NCBI GenBank assembly: GCA_013812565.1 | Contig: JACCTF010000232.1 | Location: 1-21,452, forward strand | DNA: 21,452 nucleotides | Reading direction: 5' to 3' | Source: Pyrinomonadaceae bacterium | GTDB taxonomy: Bacteria > Acidobacteriota > Blastocatellia > Pyrinomonadales > Pyrinomonadaceae | Part shown: piece by piece, positions 15,656 to 21,452 of the stretch | Layout of the letters: each line of letters begins with the position of its first letter | Position numbering within the stretch: the first letter of the stretch is position 1 | The notes under the pieces: generated by a model | What the model was told of the DNA's origin: nothing | What the model saw: only the letters and a program-made list of their open reading frames with translations | Database searches by the model: none | Translations under genes and position numbers: made by a program

Positions 15656-16814
15656 CGGCGGCTTCGCTTCACGTCGCAATGGAATATCCAATGAACCCTA
15701 CTATAAAATTCGAGTAATGATGCGCCTAAACCTACCTGTTATCGCTGATACCGCTGATTACAAGCGCCATTTTAGTAATGACGTGTGGCAACAAGCTGTC
15801 GCGATTATCTGTGATCGGCATCATCTTCCTTACACGAGTTTGCGGCGTTCGCAGCAGGGCGAAAACATCATCTTCTTTGTTGACGAACGGTTGGTTATCA
15901 AAATCTTCGCTCCGTTTCGTGAAAGCTACTTACGCGAGAAAGCGGCACTCGAATTCGCTAACGGCAAACTTGGCATTGAAACGCCAGCGATTTTATGCGC
16001 AGGAGAACTCGAAGGCTGGTCATATCTCGTGGTGACACAGCTTAGGGGGGTTCCGGCGAGAGAAGCGTGGTTAGAAATCGAATTGCACGAGCGTATCGGA
16101 ATTGTCTCCTGTCTTGGTGTGGCGCTGAAGAGTTTGCACAATCATGCCGCCCCTCTCTCACAACCCGCGCTGAATCGTGATTGGCATGGATTCATTGAGC
16201 GACAAGCAAAAATGAGTGTTGAGCGGCAGCGAGCCTGTGGCGCAAATCCTGAATGGTTGGAGAGGCTGCCCGGTTATATTGCCGCGAGACTTGAGTTACT
16301 ACCGGCAGAATATGAGCCTGCGCTGCTTCATGGTGACGTTCATCTAGGTAATTTGCTGCTCGCGCAAGAGAACGGACACTGGAAGATTACAGGCTTATTC
16401 GATTTCGGCGACTCATTTTGCGGTTTTCATGAATATGATTTTGTCGCGCCCGGTGTCCTCATGGTACAAGGAAGCCGCGAACTGCAGAGGGCGATTCTGC
16501 TCGCTTATGGTTATAAAGAATCGCAGCTTGATATGAATTTACGTGCCCGGTTGATGCTGCTAACCGTTCTTTACGAATGCAGCGATTTGCGTAAGTACGC
16601 TTTGCGTCTTATGCCCAAAGCTATTACTTTCACGCTCGACGAACTAGAAGCCGCGATCTGGACATTTGCAGCAGAGTAATAGCGGCGATAGCGTGCTCAC
16701 GTCGGACGCGCCGCCGAACAATCGCTTGCACCTGACCGCCCGGTAGCATGCTTCTCAAGCAGCCTCGTTCCTTCAGCTTGAATGCTGCTCGCGGGCGGCA
16801 GGTGAAGCGGGGCG
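15654..16814 (+). mobile_element. Integron gene cassette carrying an APH-family kinase
   Basis: The right end is a well-formed attC (16713-16820). The left end is G^TTCGGC at 15653-15659. In a cassette, the first bases derive from the same circular site as the R'' box of its own attC, so they should be complementary. Here 15653-15662 (GTTCGGCGGC) is the exact reverse complement of 16710-16719 (GCCGCCGAAC). The single gene starts 63 nt inside the left boundary and stops 34 nt before the attC, with no strong promoter of its own; both are typical of cassettes. No integron integrase or attI is in the window, so this may be a lone chromosomal cassette or part of a cluster without integrase. Confidence 0.75.
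15717..16679 (+). CDS. APH/choline-kinase-fold phosphotransferase (320 aa), cassette-borne
   Basis: Eukaryotic-protein-kinase-like small-molecule kinase that uses ATP. The ATP-binding lysine is in LVIKIF (about residue 62), with a helix glutamate at about 74. The catalytic loop LLHGDVHLGN (Asp207, Asn212) and the metal-binding LFDFGDS (Asp229, Asp232) are complete, so the enzyme should be active. The family includes aminoglycoside, macrolide and hygromycin kinases but also homoserine, fructosamine and choline kinases; the substrate cannot be named. Two adjacent ATGs (15717, 15720) follow TAA-rich leader sequence; the longer frame from 15627 crosses the palindrome and is rejected. Its position in an integron-type cassette raises the chance of a resistance or detoxification role, but this is inference. 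Confidence 0.85.
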   Translation: MMRLNLPVIADTADYKRHFSNDVWQQAVAIICDRHHLPYTSLRRSQQGENIIFFVDERLVIKIFAPFRESYLREKAALEFANGKLGIETPAILCAGELEGWSYLVVTQLRGVPAREAWLEIELHERIGIVSCLGVALKSLHNHAAPLSQPALNRDWHGFIERQAKMSVERQRACGANPEWLERLPGYIAARLELLPAEYEPALLHGDVHLGNLLLAQENGHWKITGLFDFGDSFCGFHEYDFVAPGVLMVQGSRELQRAILLAYGYKESQLDMNLRARLMLLTVLYECSDLRKYALRLMPKAITFTLDELEAAIWTFAAE

Positions 16815-16820
16815 TTAGAT
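16713..16820 (+). repeat. attC recombination site (59-base-element type), 108 bp
   Basis: R'' is GCCGAAC (16713-16719) and R' is GTTAGAT (16814-16820; fits GTTRRRY), followed by GC. After R'' come 6 nt (AATCGC), then TT-g-CACCTG-a-CCGCCC; the right arm reads GGGCGGCAGGTGAAGC. CGCTT, CACCTG and CCGCCCG pair while g and a bulge out, leaving AAT opposite GCCC unpaired. The two extrahelical bases are 6 bp apart on the L'' arm, as in aadA1 attC, and the spacing to R'' and R' also matches. The inner part (AGCAT ... CAAGC / GCTTG ... ATGCT) forms the variable terminal stem. It begins 34 nt after the kinase stop. Confidence 0.85.
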
Positions 16821-17102
16821 GCTCGCGCCTGTAAACTTTGACAAGAAACCTCGCCGTAATTGCATTGAAGTCTTCGCTGCTTTAATCTCGCCTTCGCCGG
16901 ACATTTACATCGAGAGAGAGCCAACGTCTCTGGTCTTTTCTTTTGCCTCCGCTAGATGTTGACCTGCAAGAGCGAGCACCAACTTGGCTTGTTCTTTTCT
17001 TGGTAGTCAGTTCGGTGGATAGCAGGAGTGAAGTTGCTTGTATGTTAAATTACTGGAAAGCGCGGGAGCTGGGTGAGCCTCGTTTCAACGAAAGAGTCTC
17101 TT
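16821..17102. other. Gap between attC and the TonB-dependent receptor
   Basis: About 280 bp with no supported gene. The 69-aa frame from 16943 has no ribosome-binding site or family resemblance. No convincing -35/-10 pair was found for the receptor. If a further cassette began at TTAGATGC (16815), its own attC should contain GCATCTAAC; I found no such word downstream in the window. Confidence 0.5.
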
Positions 17103-19490
17103 ATGATCCCCATTTACCAACTGCCCTTTGGGCTTTACGACAAGAGCTATAGTCGCATCACCTCAAGATACTGCTTGCGCGTGATGCTGACGCTAAAGCT
17201 AACTCTTTTACTCGCTGCGCAACCCTTACTGTTCAGCGTTTATGCTCAGTCTCGGAATCAAGCGTCGCTATCAACCTCTGTGGTAACTCTTCGCGGGCGG
17301 GTGGTTGATGCTCGAACTGGTGAGCCGATCTCGAAAGTTAAAATTATTGTCGGCGAATCCGAGCAGAGCACGACGACAGATGAGCGCGGCGCTTTTACAA
17401 TCGAGAATCTGCCGCCCGGCGAAGTCGAGCTGTACATCACAACGGTCAACTACGGCTTAACAAAGAAGACAATTCTCGTTAAAGAAGCGGAGAACACCCA
17501 GATAGAGATTGCCCTTAATCAAGAAGCCGCGACGTTGAGCGAGCAAGTCACCGTGACAGCACGCCCGTTTGAAGAAACGGAAACCAATCCGGCGTCCGAA
17601 CAAAGTCTCAACAAAAGCGAACTCCAAAAGCTTTCAACCGTGCTGCTTGGTGATCCGTTGCGTGCGGCGCAAGCCTTGCCAGGTGTGATCGCCAATGATG
17701 ACTTTCGCAGTGAGTTCGCCGTGCGCGGCGCTGGTTTTGGTCGCGTCGGCGTCTATGTTGATGGTGTCCTCACGGATAACTTTGTTCACACCTTGCAAGG
17801 CAATCCTCTCGACACAGGTTCAATTTCAGTTATCAACGCCGACACGCTCAGCACGGTGTCGCTCTTGAGCGGAGCGTACCCGGCGCGGTATGGCGACAGC
17901 ACGGCGGCAGTGCTCAATCTGGAAACCAGAGACGGCAACCGCGTTAAGCCCACCGGACGTATTGCGGCAAGCTTGAGCAATACTTCAGGAGTCGTTGATG
18001 GACCGTTTGCCGGAGGGCGCGGCTCGTACCTGTTTGCCGCACGCAAAAGCTACCTCGGATACTTAGTGCGCCGCGTCAACGATGCAAATGACAATACGGA
18101 CAACCTTTCGATCATCGAGTTTGCCGATATACACGGCAAAGCCGTTTACGATTTATCCGCTCTCCAGCAGTTCGGTATCTCAGCCATCTTCGGCAGCTTC
18201 GACTTTGATCGAAACCGTCCGCGCGAGCAATTGGGCTTGAATCGAACGCTCAATGCTGACTCGCGCAATTTCCTCCTTGATGCCCACTACAGCTATACGC
18301 CTAACTCTCGACTGTTCACGCAAACCCGCGTCTTCGGCTTACGCACAAGCTTTACAAACATGAACGCCGCTGGTCGCATTCTTGAGGATGGACTGCGCAC
18401 GCAAGCTGGTATCCGCAGTGACATCAACTTTCTCATTCGCCCATCACACCGTATTGAGGCTGGTCTGTATGTGCGCTCGTTACGCGGCGAGCGACTCAGC
18501 GAGCGCTTTCAATCTTCATCAGGCGCAGTGGTGACAGCACGCAATCTGGAAAGCTTTGCTCGCCGTGCAACAGAGCAGAGCTATTACGCGCAAGATACTT
18601 ACACGAACGAGCGTCTAGGTTTATCTCTCACCGGCGGAGGTCGTATTGAGCACATCGGATTGACGGATGAGACGGTGTTTTCTCCCCGTGCGGCGCTTCA
18701 ACTTGCATTCAGCGATCAGTGGAGAGTACGCGCAGGCTTCGGCATGCACTACCAGTTCCCGGACTTCCAGTACATCTTCGGTCAGTTTGGCAATACAGGT
18801 TTACGCGCCGAACGAGCCACACATTACAACTTGAGCGTCGAGCGAAACTTTGGGAGCAGAACGCGCGTGCTTGCCGAAGTCTATGATCGAGAAGACGCAA
18901 ACCTGATCTTCAGCCTTTCAGAACCGCGCCTTGAAGCAGGTCGCGTTACGTTCGCTCAATTTCCTTATCGCAATGCCCTACGCGGTTACGCGAGAGGCAT
19001 TGAGCTAACGTTGCAACGACGCAGCGCCAATAACCTGACCGGATGGGTATCTTACGCTTATGCCAAAACTCGCCTGCGAGATAAAAACAACAATCTCAAC
19101 TTTGCAAGCGACTTCGATCAGCGACACACCTTGAACACCCATGCGAGCTACCGCTTCACGGAAACCTTCAACTTGAGCGGGCTGTGGCGCTACGGCACCG
19201 GTCTACCTGTTCCAGGCTTCTTTCGATTGAATGAACCAACGCTGTTTCTCGCCGGTGAGCGCAATCTCTTCAGATTACCCGCCTACAGCCGCGTTGACGT
19301 GCGAGCAAGCAAAGCCTTCTTCTTTCGGAGGGTGAAGCTAACGCTTTCGGGCGAAATCCTAAATCTGCTCAATCGCGATAACTTCCGTTACACCGGCTTT
19401 GACCGGTTCACTTCGCAAGGCGCAGTGATAGGTAGCTTAGACAAGCTGCTTCCTATTTTGCCGTCGGCAGGGATAGTTATCGAGTTCTAA
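17103..19490 (+). CDS. TonB-dependent outer-membrane receptor with carboxypeptidase-regulatory-like domain (795 aa)
   Basis: Gated outer-membrane beta-barrel for energy-dependent uptake of a large or scarce ligand. A hydrophobic segment (LKLTLLLAAQPLLFSVYAQ) is the signal peptide core. The next about 85 residues form a CarboxypepD_reg-like beta sandwich (VVTLRGRVVDARTGEPISKV ... TTDERGAFTIENLPPGEVEL). A TonB-box-like stretch (LSEQVTVTARP) precedes the plug (LQKLSTVLLGDPLRAAQALP ... VRGAGFGRVGVYVDGV ... GAYPARYGDST). The remainder is amphipathic strand-rich barrel ending in phenylalanine (GIVIEF). The family resembles Oar-like receptors of Acidobacteriota and Myxococcota. AAAGAG precedes ATG 17103; the ATG at 17184 gives a tidier signal peptide, so the true start is uncertain. 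The substrate cannot be predicted. Confidence 0.88.
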   Translation: MIPIYQLPFGLYDKSYSRITSRYCLRVMLTLKLTLLLAAQPLLFSVYAQSRNQASLSTSVVTLRGRVVDARTGEPISKVKIIVGESEQSTTTDERGAFTIENLPPGEVELYITTVNYGLTKKTILVKEAENTQIEIALNQEAATLSEQVTVTARPFEETETNPASEQSLNKSELQKLSTVLLGDPLRAAQALPGVIANDDFRSEFAVRGAGFGRVGVYVDGVLTDNFVHTLQGNPLDTGSISVINADTLSTVSLLSGAYPARYGDSTAAVLNLETRDGNRVKPTGRIAASLSNTSGVVDGPFAGGRGSYLFAARKSYLGYLVRRVNDANDNTDNLSIIEFADIHGKAVYDLSALQQFGISAIFGSFDFDRNRPREQLGLNRTLNADSRNFLLDAHYSYTPNSRLFTQTRVFGLRTSFTNMNAAGRILEDGLRTQAGIRSDINFLIRPSHRIEAGLYVRSLRGERLSERFQSSSGAVVTARNLESFARRATEQSYYAQDTYTNERLGLSLTGGGRIEHIGLTDETVFSPRAALQLAFSDQWRVRAGFGMHYQFPDFQYIFGQFGNTGLRAERATHYNLSVERNFGSRTRVLAEVYDREDANLIFSLSEPRLEAGRVTFAQFPYRNALRGYARGIELTLQRRSANNLTGWVSYAYAKTRLRDKNNNLNFASDFDQRHTLNTHASYRFTETFNLSGLWRYGTGLPVPGFFRLNEPTLFLAGERNLFRLPAYSRVDVRASKAFFFRRVKLTLSGEILNLLNRDNFRYTGFDRFTSQGAVIGSLDKLLPILPSAGIVIEF

Positions 19491-19598
19491 ATTCAGGCGT
19501 TATGTTGCTTCTCTCCTGAACCTTGTGTTGTGGGGCATCGGTCATAGTGGCTGGCTAAATCAAACCACACAAGACCGGTACGCAATGGACGACCTCAC

Positions 19599-19679
19599 CG
19601 CAGAGACCGAGGAGCCGAGCCGCAGAGGTTCGCAGAGTAAGCAGGTCAATTCTCTGCGAGTCTCTGCGGGAACTCTGCG
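19599..19679. repeat. Inverted array: three CGCAGAG followed by three CTCTGCG
   Basis: CGCAGAG at 19599-19605, 19621-19627 and 19631-19637. Its reverse complement CTCTGCG occurs at 19652-19658, 19662-19668 and 19673-19679. The halves face each other around a 14-nt centre and can fold into a branched or extended hairpin. It lies between the convergent receptor gene and the 48-aa ORF, the right place for a bidirectional terminator. I recall similar CGCAGAG-type words dispersed in other environmental genomes. The rest of 19491-19715 shows nothing else firm. Confidence 0.85.
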
Positions 19680-19715
19680 TCTGCGACGGTGAAGATTGTT
19701 TCTGCGACCGTCACG

Positions 19716-19862
19716 TTACGAATAATCGAGTGTCCGCACCTTTTTGATCGCCGCCGCGTCTCGATCATTACTATTGCGCACAACTTTGCTCTCAGTCGTT
19801 TGCCCGACGACAAAAATTGGGACGGCCAAGCACAAGGCTAAAACTGCGAACGCACGTTTCAT
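19716..19862 (-). CDS. Small secreted peptide (48 aa), possibly a truncated NTF2-like protein
   Basis: ATG at 19862 follows a strong AAGGAG (19872-19877) at 9-nt spacing. The N-terminus KRAFAVLALCLAVPIFVVG with QTTES after it is a clear signal peptide, leaving about 28 mature residues. These end DRDAAAIKKVRTLDYS and then TAA. The segment AAIKKV...LDY resembles the first helix of secreted NTF2/lumazine-binding-like proteins, which run about 130-150 residues, so the ORF may be the 5' remnant of a longer gene. The CGCAGAG array lies 37 nt beyond the stop. It could equally be a genuine small secreted peptide. Confidence 0.5.
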   Translation of the reverse strand: MKRAFAVLALCLAVPIFVVGQTTESKVVRNSNDRDAAAIKKVRTLDYS

Positions 19863-20017
19863 CAGTTAGCTCTCCTTATCCGAATGGTTGTTTCTCCATA
19901 TGTGCTGTGTCAAGGAGCGGCGGAGAAATTCCGTCAAGGCGCGTTCACGCTGAAACTTCCACTCAAAGCGAAAGATCGCCGCGCAAGCCTGACATAGCTT
20001 CTCCATGATGATGAGGA

Positions 20018-20026
20018 TGATATAAT
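20018..20026 (+). promoter_or_regulatory. Extended -10 promoter (TGaTATAAT) for the nucleotidyltransferase module
   Basis: TG, one base, then perfect TATAAT. No good -35 is found, as is usual with extended -10 promoters. Transcription would start near 20033, leaving a leader of about 19 nt before the ATG at 20052. Confidence 0.6.
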
Positions 20027-20051
20027 TGCCAGTATTCGAGGGCATGACATC

Positions 20052-20237
20052 ATGAGCCGACAAGACGAGCATGTTGTTGATCCTGTGATCGAGGCGTACA
20101 AAAAGGATGTGGATCGCACACTCATCCGCGAAAATCTTCGTCTCTCCGTCGAGCAGAGATTTGAAAAGCTGATGCGGTTGCAGGAGTTCGCGACTGAGCT
20201 TCGACGCGCGGCGCTTGAGCGGGAGCCATCGCGATGA
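20052..20237 (+). CDS. Small conserved-type protein (61 aa) paired with a nucleotidyltransferase
   Basis: A charged, probably all-helical cytoplasmic protein (DPVIEAYKKDVDRTLIRENL, then SVEQRFEKLMRLQEFATEL, RRAALEREPSR). I recall similar 60-65-residue proteins starting DPVIEAYK-DVDRTL-RENL directly upstream of AbiEii-like nucleotidyltransferases in environmental bacteria. No HTH or HEPN motif is visible. Its last four bases overlap the next start (ATGA at 20234-20237), so translation of the pair is coupled. GAGG lies about 10 nt before the ATG. A regulatory or antitoxin-like role is possible but unproven. Confidence 0.75.
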   Translation: MSRQDEHVVDPVIEAYKKDVDRTLIRENLRLSVEQRFEKLMRLQEFATELRRAALEREPSR

Positions 20238-20719
20238 CTGACTTTCGCACACTGGTTCGCTTGTTGGCTCATAATTCGGTCGAGTTCATCATCATCGGCG
20301 GCGCCGCGGCCACCGCTCACGGCTCGGCTCGGCTGACCGAAGACCTAGACATCGTTTATCGGCGCACCGAGGAAAATATCTCGCGCCTGATTCGCGCGCT
20401 GGCTCCTTATGAGCCGTACCTGCGCGGCGCGCCGCCGGGCTTGCCCTTCCGTTGGGACGAATTGACCATCGAGAGCGGCCTGAATTTCACACTCACCACA
20501 ACGCTCGGCGCGCTTGATCTGCTAGGTGAAATCACAGGCGGCGGCGGCTATGAAGACTTGTTGCCACACTCAATCCAACTACAACTTTACGATGTCGAAT
20601 GCTTCTGCCTTGGCCTCGCGCGTCTCATTCACGTTAAACGCGCGGCGGGACGCCCGAAAGACTTGGAGACAATCGCGGAGTTGGAAGCAATCATGGAAGA
20701 GCAAAAGCGCCGTCTATGA
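20234..20719 (+). CDS. AbiEii-like nucleotidyltransferase (161 aa)
   Basis: Pol-beta-superfamily nucleotidyltransferase of the type used by AbiE and MNT toxin-antitoxin modules to transfer NMP to tRNA or protein. The core IIIGGAAATAHGSARLTEDLDIVY (split here as GGAAATAHGS and ARLTEDLDI, residues 22-40) has the glycine-rich turn and the two metal aspartates Asp37 and Asp39. LGALDLLGEI (about 92-101) may give the third carboxylate. The tail HVKRAAGRPKDLETIAELE is usual for this group. It is shorter than full AbiEii toxins (about 300 aa) because only the catalytic domain is present. It overlaps the preceding 61-aa gene by 4 nt. A toxin or housekeeping role cannot be told apart from the sequence. 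Confidence 0.85.
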   Translation: MTDFRTLVRLLAHNSVEFIIIGGAAATAHGSARLTEDLDIVYRRTEENISRLIRALAPYEPYLRGAPPGLPFRWDELTIESGLNFTLTTTLGALDLLGEITGGGGYEDLLPHSIQLQLYDVECFCLGLARLIHVKRAAGRPKDLETIAELEAIMEEQKRRL

Positions 20720-20749
20720 TGTTGTGAGTTCGCCGTATCAAGCTTGGTT

Positions 20750-21305
20750 TTACGGTTCAGAAAGGAATCGCAGTATCTCGCGCATCAACCGCTCTCCCTG
20801 TTCCGTCGCGAAAATGAACTGCGCGTGGGCGGAGCCTTCCAGGATCAACAACTCTTTCGGGCCAGATGCTCTCTCATACTGGTCGCGAATTTGGGGTAAT
20901 CGTGGTTTTTTGTCGTCCCCGCTGAAGTCGTCGCGGCTCAAGATGAACAACTTCCGGCCTTTTATCTGCTCGGGCTTGTCAATCGGCGAGTCTGCCAGCA
21001 GTACGAGGCGGTCTATCTCGCCTGGCTCAGCCTCAACCGACGCGTCGGCAGCAGCCCCGCCTCCAAAGCTTGCCCCATGCCCGCGCCTGCTTCTCCCAAC
21101 TCTCCTTGTTGAACCGACCTCCGTGAGCCAGCACGCCCCCCCGGTCGCCTTTTCCGTACAGGTTGGCGTAGATAAGCCCTCCGTCATGGGTCGGAAAAGA
21201 AGCGTGTTCCGGCGGCTCAGAAGCATCTTGCCTTCTGCTCTCACCTCCAAGAGCAAGAACTGACACCGTGATTGCAAGGGTGATATTAACGAGGATGCTC
21301 ATCAT
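20750..21305 (-). pseudogene. Alpha/beta hydrolase with internal deletion and frameshift
   Basis: The 5' part (ATG 21305, preceded by AAAGGAG) encodes a signal peptide (ILVNITLAITVSVLALGG) and the hydrolase start FPTHDGGLIYANLYGKG ... VLAHGGRFNKESWEKQARA. It then shifts frame near 21073-21082. In the other frame the protein resumes at GASFGGGAAADASVEAEPG, which holds the GxSxG nucleophile. It continues through RLVLLAD, LFILSRDD (acid) and EGSAHAQF (histidine) to LRFLSEP, stop at 20750. The expected segment of about 60 residues between EKQARA and the nucleophile (strands 4-5 with an IDFRGYG-type turn) is missing. The gene therefore has both a deletion and a frameshift at one junction; an assembly error is the alternative. 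It is convergent with the nucleotidyltransferase gene. Confidence 0.8.
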
Positions 21306-21452
21306 TTGATTGCTCCTTTCAGTGAATTGTTCCTATCGTTCTTTATCTCAACTGCGGGGTGTTTCGTGATTACCCGCGAGCGCCTAACGCAAATTAGGTT
21401 TTGACGCAAAGGAAAAGAGTCCGAAGTCGTAAGATGAAGTCGATAAGTGTCG

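Noticed and set aside
19492..19520. TTCAGG / CCTGAA inverted repeat after the TonB-dependent receptor
   Set aside because: Only 6-bp arms with a 17-nt loop and no T-tract; too weak to call a terminator.
20526..21263. 245-aa plus-strand ORF over the nucleotidyltransferase end and the hydrolase
   Set aside because: It starts inside the nucleotidyltransferase gene in another frame and runs antisense to recognisable hydrolase motifs; composition is Ser/Arg/Lys-rich as expected for a shadow frame.
21386..21405. GCGCCTAACGC resembling an attC R' box on the minus strand
   Set aside because: No partner arm exists within the window and no matching R'' was found beyond the hydrolase remnant; it could be the edge of a site lying outside the window.

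Overview
The window looks like chromosome of a free-living, Gram-negative, mid-GC bacterium. A TonB-dependent receptor with a carboxypeptidase-regulatory-like N-terminal domain, an M61-type secreted peptidase, an SH3 lipoprotein and many AbiEii-like and SH3 families fit Acidobacteriota (Blastocatellia/Pyrinomonadales-like). That placement is inferred from gene content only.

Layout. 1-3660 (minus): sucC, a beta-CASP metallo-hydrolase and sucD, so the succinyl-CoA synthetase pair is split by an RNA-hydrolase-type gene. 3886-5451 (plus): an OsmC-like protein and a family 2 glycosyltransferase. 5664-6358 (minus): a MerR-type regulator followed by tRNA-Pro(GGG), each with a recognisable promoter. 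6687-8432 (plus): an aminotransferase that stops before its PLP lysine, then an intact thiL. 8615-11455 (minus): a cell-envelope run of M61-like peptidase, a possible 66-aa ORF overlapping both neighbours, and an SH3 lipoprotein. 11896-15605 (plus): cysS, a secreted protein of three tandem DUF4177-like repeats, and a class III aminotransferase. 15654-16814: an APH-family kinase in what appears to be an integron gene cassette ending in a 108-bp attC site. 17103-19490 (plus): the TonB-dependent receptor. 19599-21305: a CGCAGAG repeat array, a 48-aa secreted ORF (minus), a two-gene nucleotidyltransferase module (plus), and a frameshifted, internally deleted alpha/beta hydrolase (minus).

The most notable result is the attC site at 16713-16820. 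It has R''/R' and L''/L' boxes, unpaired spacers and two extrahelical bases spaced as in the classical aadA1 attC. The first 10 bases of the putative cassette (15653-15662) are the exact reverse complement of the 10 bases ending its R'' box (16710-16719), as expected for a cassette that once circularised. No integrase is present in the window.

A second theme is gene decay and short intergenic repeats. Three reading frames are broken or cut short (aminotransferase, hydrolase, 48-aa ORF). At least five gaps carry 7- or 14-bp units in direct and inverted orientation: GTGACGAGT-like, CTGCCTT, AGTACGGAGCAAAG, GATGAGT/AAGTCCG and CGCAGAG. They could act as bidirectional terminators or as recombination substrates.
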